Positions 1 through 7,404 of a DNA stretch of 32,837 nucleotides are shown here, one piece after another. Below the pieces are notes generated by a model. The model saw nothing but the letters and a program-made list of their open reading frames with translations. It did not search any database and was not told where the DNA came from. Each line of letters begins with the position of its first letter. The stretch's first letter is position 1. The stretch lies in NCBI GenBank assembly GCA_025997595.1, contig BNUU01000017.1, forward strand, positions 1-32,837, read 5' to 3'. The stretch is from Spirochaetia bacterium. GTDB lineage: Bacteria > Spirochaetota > Spirochaetia > Treponematales > Breznakiellaceae. The position numbers and the translations under genes were made by a program.

Positions 1-104
1 AGATAAGATGGAAATGATAGTAGGAGGGGTGGGTGTGAGAGGAGGAGAACGAGGAAGGTGGGGGGGGTGGGTGTGTGAGGTCAGAGGGGGGGAGCTGGGA
101 AAGG
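1..104. repeat. Low-complexity, nearly C-free window edge
   Basis: The first 104 bases are G/A/T-rich, with cytosine only at positions 50, 82 and 95 and several runs of five to eight G. Composition switches abruptly near 105 to ordinary sequence. No coding potential is visible. It could be a real G-rich tract or low-quality sequence at a contig end; the sequence alone cannot decide. From 105 to 218, the rest of the gap downstream of the PdxA-family gene, I see only AT-rich sequence with a short A/T tract near 190-207 and no convincing terminator. Confidence 0.5.
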
Positions 105-218
105 TTATTTGCCGGAACATCTCCGGGTGGTTACCGTGTGACATCACTTAGTAATATATCGCAGGGGAAACAAAATATCAACTATTTCTGAAAATTTTTG
201 AAAAATAAACATACCCCA

Positions 219-1274
219 CTATACTTTCTTTACAAACTTGTCCCAATTCCCCGCAAATGTCACCGCCAGCTCAATCGCGTCCAGCAGGCTTTCCTCGTTG
301 GCCTGGTTCTTACCGGCCCTATCGAAGGCGGTGCCGTGGTCCACTGAAGTACGGATAATCGGCAACCCGATAGTAGTATTGATGCCGCTCATCTGTGAAA
401 AGAGGCCGGTCTTGCTTTCCATGCGGAAGCCGCAGAGTTTAAGGGGGATATGTCCCTGGTCGTGGTACATGGCCACCACCACGTCGAACTGGCCCCCCAG
501 GGCTTTGACGAAAACCGTGTCCGGCGGCACCGGGCCGGTCACGTCGAGCCCTTCCGCCTTGGCTTCTTCAATGGCGGGGCTGATCGCCCTGGCCTCCTGA
601 TCCCCAAAGAGACCGTTTTCGGAGGAGTGGGCGTTGAAGCCCGCCACGCCGATGCGGCGCGGTGTTTTTCCCATCAGTCTTAACGCAAGGTCCGCAAGGC
701 GGATGGTCTTGAGTACCCGCTCCTTGGTGATAAGATCGCAGGCATCCCGCATGGACACATGGGTGGTCACGTGGATCACATTAAGCCCGCCGCCGGACAG
801 AAGCATCCCGTAACTTTTAGTATTGGTGTATTCGGCAAAAATTTCCGTGTGCCCCGCGTAGTGGTGGCCCGCCAAATTGATCGCTTCCTTGTTGATAGGG
901 CCTGTGACCACCGCAGCGGTATTGCCCGCCATGGCGTCCTTGATTGCGGAGACCACATATTGAAAAGCGGCGTCCCCGGATTTTGCGCTCACCTGACCGT
1001 ATTCATAGTCGCCTTTTTTCAGCAATGCGGCGTCGATAAAATCAATGGTCCCCAGTTTGCCCACTGCGTCTTTGGGATTTTTTATCGCATTGATAGTAAA
1101 ACTGCTGCCCGTTACGTGCAGCGCATCTTCCAATACAATTCGATCCGCATATACCACGGGAATTGATTTTTCATAAATGGCCGCATGGGCTAATGCCTTG
1201 ACACATATCTCCGGGCCGATCCCCGCAGGGTCCCCGATGCTGATGCCTAAAATGGGCCTTTCCTGATTTACCAT
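219..1274 (-). CDS. PdxA-family 4-phospho-hydroxyacid dehydrogenase (PdxA2-like)
   Basis: A 351-residue PdxA-family NAD-dependent oxidative decarboxylase, the usual family length. The N-terminal GDPAGIGPE motif is clear (about residues 14-22), as are the GHTE substrate motif (141-144) and the three expected metal-binding histidines, H172 (in TTHVS), H216 (in NAHSSE) and H271 (in YHDQGH). Classical PdxA acts in vitamin B6 synthesis. This copy lies beside a LarA-family gene and a DUF1537 kinase, the context known for PdxA2, which oxidises and decarboxylates 4-phospho-D-threonate or 4-phospho-D-erythronate to dihydroxyacetone phosphate; I therefore infer acid-sugar catabolism. Its ATG overlaps the stop codon of the upstream LarA-like gene (ATGGTAA), implying translational coupling. 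The family is near certain; the substrate is inferred. Confidence 0.9.
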   Translation of the reverse strand: MVNQERPILGISIGDPAGIGPEICVKALAHAAIYEKSIPVVYADRIVLEDALHVTGSSFTINAIKNPKDAVGKLGTIDFIDAALLKKGDYEYGQVSAKSGDAAFQYVVSAIKDAMAGNTAAVVTGPINKEAINLAGHHYAGHTEIFAEYTNTKSYGMLLSGGGLNVIHVTTHVSMRDACDLITKERVLKTIRLADLALRLMGKTPRRIGVAGFNAHSSENGLFGDQEARAISPAIEEAKAEGLDVTGPVPPDTVFVKALGGQFDVVVAMYHDQGHIPLKLCGFRMESKTGLFSQMSGINTTIGLPIIRTSVDHGTAFDRAGKNQANEESLLDAIELAVTFAGNWDKFVKKV

Positions 1275-2566
1275 AAATTTCCATCCTGGTTGAAGGGCCA
1301 GTCCTGGGGCTCCGTAAGTATTTGAAGCTGTTTGTTGGCTTTTGCTTCCCCCTCCATTGCCTCGGAGATCCAGATCGTCTCGGTGTGGAGGCTGTCGGCA
1401 ATTCTGATGATCCGGGGATGATCCCGGTCGTTTCCGACACAGGTCCGCAGGGCAAGCTGAACCGCCTCTTTATCGGTTTCAACGATACAGGGAATCCGCA
1501 CAAAGTCGATGCCCCGGGAGGTGACGGCGTTCACGTAGGTGGCCTCATAATCGATCTTGTTGAAGAGCCGCCTGGTAATGGTATGGGCCGCTCCGGTACC
1601 AAAGGCCGCCCCGTGGGTTTCCTCCGTCAGGTCCAGGATCGCCGTCCGCCCGGCTTCGATGCCCCCGGTGATAAAGGGCGAACAGGGGCTGGCCCCGGTG
1701 ATGTTGGGGTCCATGCCGTCCCCGGAAATATCCTTGCCGATCCGGTCCACCACCAGCACATCGGTCTTGTCGAAGAGGATGATGGGCAGGTGGCTGCGGG
1801 CTTCCTCCAGCAGGGGAGGCTCCTTCTCCGCGATTTCCTCCGGGCGGAGGGCAGCAAATTTGCAGGTCTGGCTGTAGGCGTTTTCCAGAATGCCAAAGCC
1901 CAGAATCACCGGGGCGTTTTTGATGATCGTTTTACCAAAAAGGGGCACCATATGGGCCATCCGGCCGAAGCCGTTCCGGTGGCAGATATCCGCCCCTTCC
2001 CGCTTGCCCAGGCCGATGGCCATCATCTTCATGATCCCGCTTTCGTAGGGGCCATGAAAATCCGTGTGGGGCTTAATCCGCCCCGCCACGATGATCCCGT
2101 CGGACTCGGCGGCGTTCCTGTCGATCCGGACCCCGTAGCCCGGCTCCCCATCCGTGCCCGCTTCGCTTTGGCCGATGACCACGGTTTCCATGGAGGAGAC
2201 GATGGGACAGCCCACAAATTCTTCGGTGACCCCATAGCCGGCGATGAGGGCCTTCTGCCCCTCCGCACTGGCGCCCCCGTGGCTGCCCATGGCGGGGATC
2301 ACAAAGGGGCTTGCCCCCCTGGATTTCACAAAGTCCGCAATCGCCCTGGTGATGATCGCCACATTGGCAACCCCGCGGCTGCCGCAGGTAATGGCGATCC
2401 GTTTCCCCGGTTTAACGGGGTCACCCAATTCGGGGCGGGAAAGCTCTGCAAAAACCGCCTGGGGTATATCTTCGCCCTCGATCCGATCCCGGTCAAAAAG
2501 CTGCTTAACCCGGATCATCCGGGGAAGTTCAACCTCGGCGCATAACTGACCGATGATACCGCCCAT
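1268..2566 (-). CDS. LarA-family nickel-dependent 2-hydroxyacid racemase/epimerase
   Basis: A 432-residue protein of the LarA (DUF2088) family, cytoplasmic enzymes that use a pincer nickel nucleotide (NPN) to racemise or epimerise 2-hydroxyacids. Candidate equivalents of the Lactiplantibacillus LarA active-site residues are present: H96 (MGSHGG), H167 (KPHTDFHG), K180 (GIMKMM, the lysine that carries the cofactor) and H196 (DICHR). I chose the ATG at 2566 because it follows AGAGGAAG at good spacing; an in-frame ATG at 2599 has no ribosome-binding site and lies in the divergent promoter gap. It is upstream of and overlaps the PdxA-family gene. The substrate is unlikely to be lactate: the neighbours point to a four-carbon sugar acid epimerised before phosphorylation. 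The larB, larC and larE cofactor genes are not in this window. Confidence 0.82.
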   Translation of the reverse strand: MGGIIGQLCAEVELPRMIRVKQLFDRDRIEGEDIPQAVFAELSRPELGDPVKPGKRIAITCGSRGVANVAIITRAIADFVKSRGASPFVIPAMGSHGGASAEGQKALIAGYGVTEEFVGCPIVSSMETVVIGQSEAGTDGEPGYGVRIDRNAAESDGIIVAGRIKPHTDFHGPYESGIMKMMAIGLGKREGADICHRNGFGRMAHMVPLFGKTIIKNAPVILGFGILENAYSQTCKFAALRPEEIAEKEPPLLEEARSHLPIILFDKTDVLVVDRIGKDISGDGMDPNITGASPCSPFITGGIEAGRTAILDLTEETHGAAFGTGAAHTITRRLFNKIDYEATYVNAVTSRGIDFVRIPCIVETDKEAVQLALRTCVGNDRDHPRIIRIADSLHTETIWISEAMEGEAKANKQLQILTEPQDWPFNQDGNLW

Positions 2567-2630
2567 ATATCTTCCTCTATAATATAACGAGGATAGCATT
2601 GAAGAGCCGGGGCATGCAATAATTAAGAAA

Positions 2631-3905
2631 ATGTTTACCCTGCTGATCCTGGCGGATGATTTAACCGGCGCCCTCGATACGGGGGTTCAGTTTGCCAAAA
2701 AAGGCAGAGCGACCCGGGTGCTGCTGTCCCCCGCTTTTTTGGCCGGGCAGGCTGAAAATACAGCAGGGTCAGTGGCAGTGCTGGTGATCAACACCGATAC
2801 CCGGCATTGTTCCCCCGGGGATGCGGGAAAAATTATCACCGCCTGCCTTGAGCAGTACCGGGATGTCCCGTATGTATACAAAAAAACCGACTCCACCCTG
2901 CGGGGACATATCGGCGCCGAGCTTGAGGCGCTGATGAGGGCGCGGGACATATCGCAGCTGCCCTTTGTGCCGGCCTATCCCGGCCTGGGGCGGACCACCG
3001 CCGGGGGGCATCAGCTCCTCAGGGGCGTCCCCATCGACAGGACCGACATGGCGGCGGACGCCCTCAACCCGATCCGGCACAGCTTTATCCCCGACATCAT
3101 CGGCGAGGAATCGGATACCCCGGTCAGGCTTGTCCCGGCGAAGGGCGCCGCCACAAACAGCGGATCTTCAAAAGGTGAAATGCTGGTCTATGACGGTGGA
3201 ACCGCCGGTGAGCTGCGGGACATCGCCGGTTCCCTTAAAAAACAGGGGCTCCTTTCCGTAACCGCGGGCTGCGCGGGGTTCGCCGAATTCCTTATGGAAG
3301 AAATCCCCTTCCCCGCCCGACCGGCACAGGCGAAAATCGACAACGATGCTATTCCCATGCTCCCCATCCTGATCCTCTCCGGGAGCCGTCACCCCGTGTC
3401 CCTTGACCAGGTGAGGACCGCCCTGGCCGGCGGGCTGCCGGGTATTGCCGTGGACGGCGAAAAGCTCCGCCGCCGGGAATGGTTCAACGGGGAAGAAGCG
3501 GCCGCCCTTGAGGATGACTGCGCGGAAGCCCTGAAGCGGCAGGGGGTCTGCATTCTGGGAACCGCCGTGGCCCTGGGACAAATCGCCGGAGGGGCGGACG
3601 CGGCAGGAACAGCCGGGGTGGCGGGACTTTTGGGGAAGCTCCTGGAAAAAATCCTCACAAAGACCGGCCCCCTGCATCTGGTTGTTTTTGGGGGGGATAC
3701 CCTTTTGGGTATTATGAAAATTCTGAAATTTGATTATATTATACCTATCAAGGAAATCAGGCCGGGAATCGTCCTTGCCCGTGCGGAAGGACGGGGAGGA
3801 AGTTCCTTCATCGTCACCAAATCGGGGGCCTTTGGCGGCCCGGGGATGATCGAAACCATTCGGGGGGAACTTCGTTTGATGTGCCGGGCCTTTTTGGAGG
3901 AGTAA
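2631..3905 (+). CDS. DUF1537 four-carbon acid sugar kinase
   Basis: A 424-residue protein of the DUF1537 kinase family, which phosphorylates the 4-hydroxyl of D-threonate, D- or L-erythronate and related acids. The N-terminal ADDLTGALDTG signature (about residues 8-18), the SGSRHP segment starting the C-terminal nucleotide-binding domain and a late GGDT loop (VVFGGDT) are visible. Family members pair with PdxA2-type dehydrogenases, as here on the divergent strand. The start at 2631 has only a weak AAGAAA upstream. The stop is four bases before the next ATG, so the kinase heads the long plus-strand run, although the later genes (tRNA modification) are functionally unrelated. Which acid it phosphorylates cannot be read from the sequence. 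Confidence 0.87.
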   Translation: MFTLLILADDLTGALDTGVQFAKKGRATRVLLSPAFLAGQAENTAGSVAVLVINTDTRHCSPGDAGKIITACLEQYRDVPYVYKKTDSTLRGHIGAELEALMRARDISQLPFVPAYPGLGRTTAGGHQLLRGVPIDRTDMAADALNPIRHSFIPDIIGEESDTPVRLVPAKGAATNSGSSKGEMLVYDGGTAGELRDIAGSLKKQGLLSVTAGCAGFAEFLMEEIPFPARPAQAKIDNDAIPMLPILILSGSRHPVSLDQVRTALAGGLPGIAVDGEKLRRREWFNGEEAAALEDDCAEALKRQGVCILGTAVALGQIAGGADAAGTAGVAGLLGKLLEKILTKTGPLHLVVFGGDTLLGIMKILKFDYIIPIKEIRPGIVLARAEGRGGSSFIVTKSGAFGGPGMIETIRGELRLMCRAFLEE

Positions 3906-3909
3906 AATT

Positions 3910-4149
3910 ATGTACGAATACAAACCTGAGGGAACCTGTTCAACCAAAATTCATTTTGACATAAGGGATAACAGGGTCCATTCAGTTTCTTTTGAGAATG
4001 GCTGTCCCGGAAACCTCAAATCCATTTCCGTGCTGGCGGAAGGGATGGATGCGGATGAGCTTATCAAAAAGCTCAAGGGGATACGATGCGGCAAAAAGCC
4101 GACATCCTGCGGGGATCAGTTTGCCCTGGCCCTTGAAAAATACAAATGA
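3910..4149 (+). CDS. Stand-alone TSCPD-domain protein (TIGR03905-like)
   Basis: A 79-residue protein made almost entirely of a TSCPD domain, as found at the C-terminus of some class II ribonucleotide reductases and as small free-standing proteins. Four cysteines (C10 in EGTCST, C32 in NGCPGN, C60 in IRCGKK, C67 in PTSCGDQ) are arranged like a metal site; the motif reads TSCGDQ rather than TSCPD. A strong GGAGGAG ribosome-binding site overlaps the end of the kinase gene. The stop overlaps the queH start (ATGATGA), so translation is coupled to queH. The function of free-standing TSCPD proteins is not established; a metal-binding or tRNA-modification accessory role is a guess from context only. 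Confidence 0.8.
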   Translation: MYEYKPEGTCSTKIHFDIRDNRVHSVSFENGCPGNLKSISVLAEGMDADELIKKLKGIRCGKKPTSCGDQFALALEKYK

Positions 4150-4715
4150 TGAAGCTCTTGCTCCACAGCTGCTGCGCCCCCTGTTCGGTGAAATGTATCG
4201 ACGATCTTGCCGCAGAGGATCTGCGGCCCGCGCTGTTTTGGTACAATCCCAATATTCATCCCTATACTGAATACCGCAGCCGCCGGGACACCCTGGTCAA
4301 ATTTGCCGCCGATTCCGGGCTTGAGCTTATCGGTGATGATGAGTACGGGCTGCGTTTGTTTTTACACAATATGCCTGCGGCTGAAACCCAGGCGGACGAC
4401 CATCCATCGCGTTGTGCTTACTGTTACCGGCTGCGGCTTGAAAAAACCGCCGTCCATGCGGCGAAAAACGGCTATGACTATTTCAGCACCACCCTCCTTA
4501 TCAGCCCCTATCAAAACCACGATCTTATCCGTCAAATTGGTGAAGAGCTGGGTGAAGCCCAGGGGGTGAAATTTTTGTACCGGGACTTCCGGCCCCTCTT
4601 CCGCGAAGGACAGGGCAGGGCGCGGGAGCTTGGTTTATACCTGCAGAAGTACTGCGGATGTATTTTCAGTGAAGAGGAACGGTATCTGCCCAAAAAGGCG
4701 CGGGCCTTACCGTGA
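4146..4715 (+). CDS. queH: Epoxyqueuosine reductase QueH
   Basis: A 189-residue QueH-family (DUF208) protein, the non-orthologous replacement of QueG that reduces epoxyqueuosine to queuosine at tRNA position 34, the last step of the pathway. The family hallmarks are present: an N-terminal SCCAPC cluster (C9, C10, C13), RCAYCYRLR (C90, C93) and the C-terminal YCGCIFSEEERY (C170, C172). These cysteines supply the ligands of the iron-sulfur and second metal site. The start can be ATG at 4146 (overlapping the preceding stop) or the next codon, ATG 4149. The 3' end overlaps the tcdA GTG start. No queC, queD, queE or queF gene is visible in the window. Confidence 0.92.
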   Translation: MMKLLLHSCCAPCSVKCIDDLAAEDLRPALFWYNPNIHPYTEYRSRRDTLVKFAADSGLELIGDDEYGLRLFLHNMPAAETQADDHPSRCAYCYRLRLEKTAVHAAKNGYDYFSTTLLISPYQNHDLIRQIGEELGEAQGVKFLYRDFRPLFREGQGRARELGLYLQKYCGCIFSEEERYLPKKARALP

Positions 4716-5602
4716 TCACTGCCGTTGCATCTGCCGCTGCCGCTGTTGATCCCCGCTTTCAGCGGCTGACGCTGCTCACCGGCGCGGAGGCCGCCGCTGC
4801 CCTTGCGGAAAAGCGGGTCATCGTGTTCGGCATCGGCGGCGTGGGGAGCTGGTGCGCGGAGGCCCTGGTGCGATCCGGCGTCGGCGCCGTGGACATCGTG
4901 GATTCCGATACGGTGTGCATCACCAACATCAACCGCCAGGTCCAGGCCACCAGCCGCACCGTGGGGCTCTCCAAAACAGAGACCCTCAGGGACCGGCTCC
5001 TTGAGATAAATCCCAATTGCAAAATCACCGCCTGGGGAAAAGTTTTTTCACGGGAGACTGCGGACCTCTTCAACATCGCCGGAGCGGATTATGTTATCGA
5101 CGCCATCGACAGCCTGAGCCACAAACTCGATCTGATTGAAATTACCCACGCTGCGGGGACGCCGATTTTTTCCTGCATGGGGATGGCCCAGAAGCTCGAC
5201 CCCACCCGGCTTAAAACCGCCGACATCTGGAAAACCGAAGGCTGCCCCCTGGCGCGGAATGTACGGCAGGGTTTACGCAAACGGGGCTTTACGGGGCGCC
5301 TTACGGTGATTTACAGTGATGAACTGCTCCCCCTGCACCGGGAAATCGGCGCGGCCTGCGGTTCCGCACAGTGCCTCTGTCCCGCCCGCAACAGGGACGA
5401 TCCCAACGCCCCCGTGGAATGGTGCAGTTCCAAAAAGGTGATCAACGGCAGCGCCGTCACGGTCACCGCCAGCGCGGGGATGATCCTGGCAAGTCTCGTC
5501 ATCCGGGATGTGTACGGGCAATTTGAACAGGCTGAAAAGGCGGCGACCATCGAAACGGAACAGGGCTTGCGTATTTCAGGAAAAGCCGGCGCCAATGGCT
5601 AA
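4712..5602 (+). CDS. tcdA: tRNA threonylcarbamoyladenosine dehydratase TcdA
   Basis: A 296-residue E1-like (ThiF/MoeB) adenylating enzyme of the TcdA/CsdL type, which uses ATP to cyclise t6A37 of ANN-decoding tRNAs to ct6A. The nucleotide-binding loop GIGGVGS is at residues 40-46, followed by DIVDSD (61-66) and NINRQ (72-76). CPLARNVRQGLRKRG and the late CSSKKVINGSAV block are typical of TcdA rather than MoeB. The start codon is GTG, at 4712, overlapping the queH stop by four bases (GTGA). The 3' end overlaps the TtcA-like gene by eight bases. It shares its target nucleotide, A37, with MtaB encoded at the end of the same run. Confidence 0.9.
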   Translation: MITAVASAAAAVDPRFQRLTLLTGAEAAAALAEKRVIVFGIGGVGSWCAEALVRSGVGAVDIVDSDTVCITNINRQVQATSRTVGLSKTETLRDRLLEINPNCKITAWGKVFSRETADLFNIAGADYVIDAIDSLSHKLDLIEITHAAGTPIFSCMGMAQKLDPTRLKTADIWKTEGCPLARNVRQGLRKRGFTGRLTVIYSDELLPLHREIGAACGSAQCLCPARNRDDPNAPVEWCSSKKVINGSAVTVTASAGMILASLVIRDVYGQFEQAEKAATIETEQGLRISGKAGANG

Positions 5603-6356
5603 CCGTTTTTTACGCCGCGCCGGGGCATCGGAAATCGTGCGGAAACTTACCGCCAAGGCAATCCTTGAACGGAACCTGGTAGGCGATGGGGACCGCATCC
5701 TTATCGCCGCCTCGGGCGGCAAGGACTCAACGGTTCTCGCCTGGGCGCTGGCGAACCTGCGGCCGGCGTTACAGAAAAACTACGATCTTGCGGCGGTTCA
5801 TATTTCAAGCGACTTCTGCTCCTGCTGCAAAAAAACGATCCTGTCCAAACGTTTGGATGAATGGGGCATCCCTTTTAGGGACATTTTTGTGCCCATCATC
5901 GGGCGGCTCAAGGAAGGGGAGAAGATGAACTGCTACTGGTGTTCAACCCAGCGGCGCACAGAATTACTGAAATACGCGGTGGAAAACAACTTCAACAAGA
6001 TCGCATTGGGGCATCATCTTGATGATATCATCGAAACTTTTTTTATGAACCTGACCGGCAAGGGTGAACTCTCCACCATGCCGGTGCTCCTTTCCTACCG
6101 CAAGTACCCGGTCAGCCTTATCCGCCCCCTGGCCTACGCGGAGGAGGAGCAGATCATCGCCTGCGCCGCAGAACAGGACATCCTCAAGGCGGCCTGTACC
6201 TGCCCCTACGGCGTCAACTCCAAACGCCGGGATCTGCGGAAGCGCATCGCCGAATTTACCGGCAGCTCCGGTGCGATAAAACGGCGCATCCTTAAGGCGC
6301 TGTCCTCCGGTAAAGAGGATCTGCTGGCGGATGAGGGAGGGTGTTCCCCCTATTGA
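5595..6356 (+). CDS. TtcA-family tRNA thiolation PP-loop ATPase
   Basis: A 253-residue adenine-nucleotide alpha-hydrolase of the TtcA/TtuA group. The PP-loop SGGKDS is at residues 40-45, with ALGHHLDDIIETFFMN (about 137-152) matching the TtcA signature. Cysteines C113 and C116 (NCYWCS) and C201/C203 (ACTCPYG) match the cysteine set that holds the [4Fe-4S] cluster in TtcA, which installs 2-thiocytidine at tRNA position 32. An extra FCSCCKK cluster (C75, C77, C78) is present. I chose the ATG at 5595, after an AGGAAAAG sequence, rather than an upstream in-frame start that would lie deep inside tcdA. The exact target (s2C32 or another thiolation) is inferred from family and neighbours. Confidence 0.82.
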   Translation: MANRFLRRAGASEIVRKLTAKAILERNLVGDGDRILIAASGGKDSTVLAWALANLRPALQKNYDLAAVHISSDFCSCCKKTILSKRLDEWGIPFRDIFVPIIGRLKEGEKMNCYWCSTQRRTELLKYAVENNFNKIALGHHLDDIIETFFMNLTGKGELSTMPVLLSYRKYPVSLIRPLAYAEEEQIIACAAEQDILKAACTCPYGVNSKRRDLRKRIAEFTGSSGAIKRRILKALSSGKEDLLADEGGCSPY

Positions 6357-6382
6357 CGTACCCCCCCGGAGACGGCTAAATT
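6353..6382 (+). promoter_or_regulatory. Candidate sigma-70 promoter for the bactofilin gene
   Basis: TTGACG at 6353-6358 and TAAATT at 6377-6382 are separated by 18 bp. The predicted start of transcription is about 6389-6390, on the bactofilin ATG, and no Shine-Dalgarno sequence lies at normal distance. The -10 box is only a 4/6 match, so this is tentative. Confidence 0.35.
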
Positions 6383-6389
6383 TGATACC

Positions 6390-6749
6390 ATGACCGATGT
6401 TCATAATGATTTTTTGGAAGAAGAGGATTTTGATACCATCCTTTCACCGGACATCGATTTTTCAGGGACCCTGAATATTGAAAAGTCCTTTCTTATCCGG
6501 GGGAGGCTGACCGGGGATATAAACGCCCAGGGGTTTTTGGTGATTGACGAAGAAGCGGTGGTGGAGGCCAATATCAATGCGTCACGGGTGGTGATCCGGG
6601 GCTCGGTAAAGGGGAATGTGACCGCCTCCGAGAAAGTTGAAATTACCATAACGGGAAGGCTGATAGGAAACGCCGCTGCCCCGGAAATTTCTATGGAGCC
6701 CGGCTGTGTGTTTAACGGACAATGCACCATGCCCGAAAAAACTTTTTAA
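6390..6749 (+). CDS. Bactofilin (polymer-forming cytoskeletal protein)
   Basis: A 119-residue bactofilin (DUF583). After an acidic N-terminal tail of about 25 residues the sequence follows the hydrophobic/glycine repeat of the bactofilin beta-helix (for example FLIRGRLTGDINAQG, VVIRGSVKGNVTA, ITITGRLIGNAAA). Bactofilins polymerise without nucleotide into filaments that position cell-wall or morphogenesis factors at the inner membrane; in spirochaetes a role in cell shape is plausible but not shown here. No transmembrane segment is seen. It starts 33 bases after the TtcA-like gene and ends one base before the TPR gene, so the two are probably translated together. The upstream region lacks a clear ribosome-binding site. 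Confidence 0.88.
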   Translation: MTDVHNDFLEEEDFDTILSPDIDFSGTLNIEKSFLIRGRLTGDINAQGFLVIDEEAVVEANINASRVVIRGSVKGNVTASEKVEITITGRLIGNAAAPEISMEPGCVFNGQCTMPEKTF

Positions 6750-6750
6750 T

Positions 6751-7386
6751 ATGAAAAATCGACGTTGGCTGGCCGGATTGCTATGTTTACTGCTCCTTCC
6801 CCTTTTTGATGCCTTTTCCCAGACCAGGCCCGATGCCCTCCTGGAATACCGGAACGGTAACTACCAACGGGCGGTGGAGATTTGCCGGGATGAGATTGCG
6901 GCGAACCCCGGTAATCTTGAATCCCATGTGGTGATTTGCTGGAGTCTGCTGAGTTTAAACCGTTACGCAGAAGCCCTTGGCTTTGCCCGGCAGGGGCGGA
7001 ACCTGAGCCGCTACGACGCCCGGATCATCGAAATTCTGGGGGAAATCAGCTATTTTGAAGGCCGGAACAGCGAGGCCCTGCAATATTTCCAGGAATACAT
7101 CAACCTGGCCCCCGAGGGTCAGCGGATCGATACGGTGTACTACTTTTTGGGGGAGATTTATATCCGGCTGGGCCGTTTCCGCCATGCGGATATTGCCCTT
7201 TCCACGGCGGTGCACTGGACGCCGGGGAACGCCGCCTGGTGGACCCGTCTGGCCTACGCCCGTGAAAACGCCGGGAACCTTTCCCAGGCGATTACCGCCT
7301 ATGAGCGGGCCCTGGCCCTGAATTCCCAGCTTGCCGACGCCCGCCGCGGCCTGGAACGCACCCGCCAGGCCCTGGGGAACCCCTAG
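6751..7386 (+). CDS. Exported tetratricopeptide-repeat protein
   Basis: A 211-residue protein with an N-terminal signal peptide (MKNRR, hydrophobic LAGLLCLLLLPLF, likely cleavage near AFS-Q at about residue 23) followed by tetratricopeptide repeats across the rest of the chain (for example GNYQRAVEIC, NRYAEALGFA, GRFRHADIAL, GNLSQAITAYERAL). It should be a periplasmic or envelope-associated scaffold. The ATG at 6751, one base after the bactofilin stop, was chosen because a signal peptide follows directly; an in-frame start at 6706 would add 15 residues overlapping the bactofilin. Adjacency to the bactofilin suggests an envelope or shape-related partner, but the function is unknown. Confidence 0.8.
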   Translation: MKNRRWLAGLLCLLLLPLFDAFSQTRPDALLEYRNGNYQRAVEICRDEIAANPGNLESHVVICWSLLSLNRYAEALGFARQGRNLSRYDARIIEILGEISYFEGRNSEALQYFQEYINLAPEGQRIDTVYYFLGEIYIRLGRFRHADIALSTAVHWTPGNAAWWTRLAYARENAGNLSQAITAYERALALNSQLADARRGLERTRQALGNP

Positions 7387-7404
7387 TTTCCTTTGCCAAG
7401 CCCC

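Noticed and set aside
1322..2545. A 407-codon open frame on the plus strand opposite the LarA-like gene
   Set aside because: It is antisense to a clearly conserved gene, is rich in Gly/Pro/His/Asp as expected of GC-rich shadow frames and shows no family motif.
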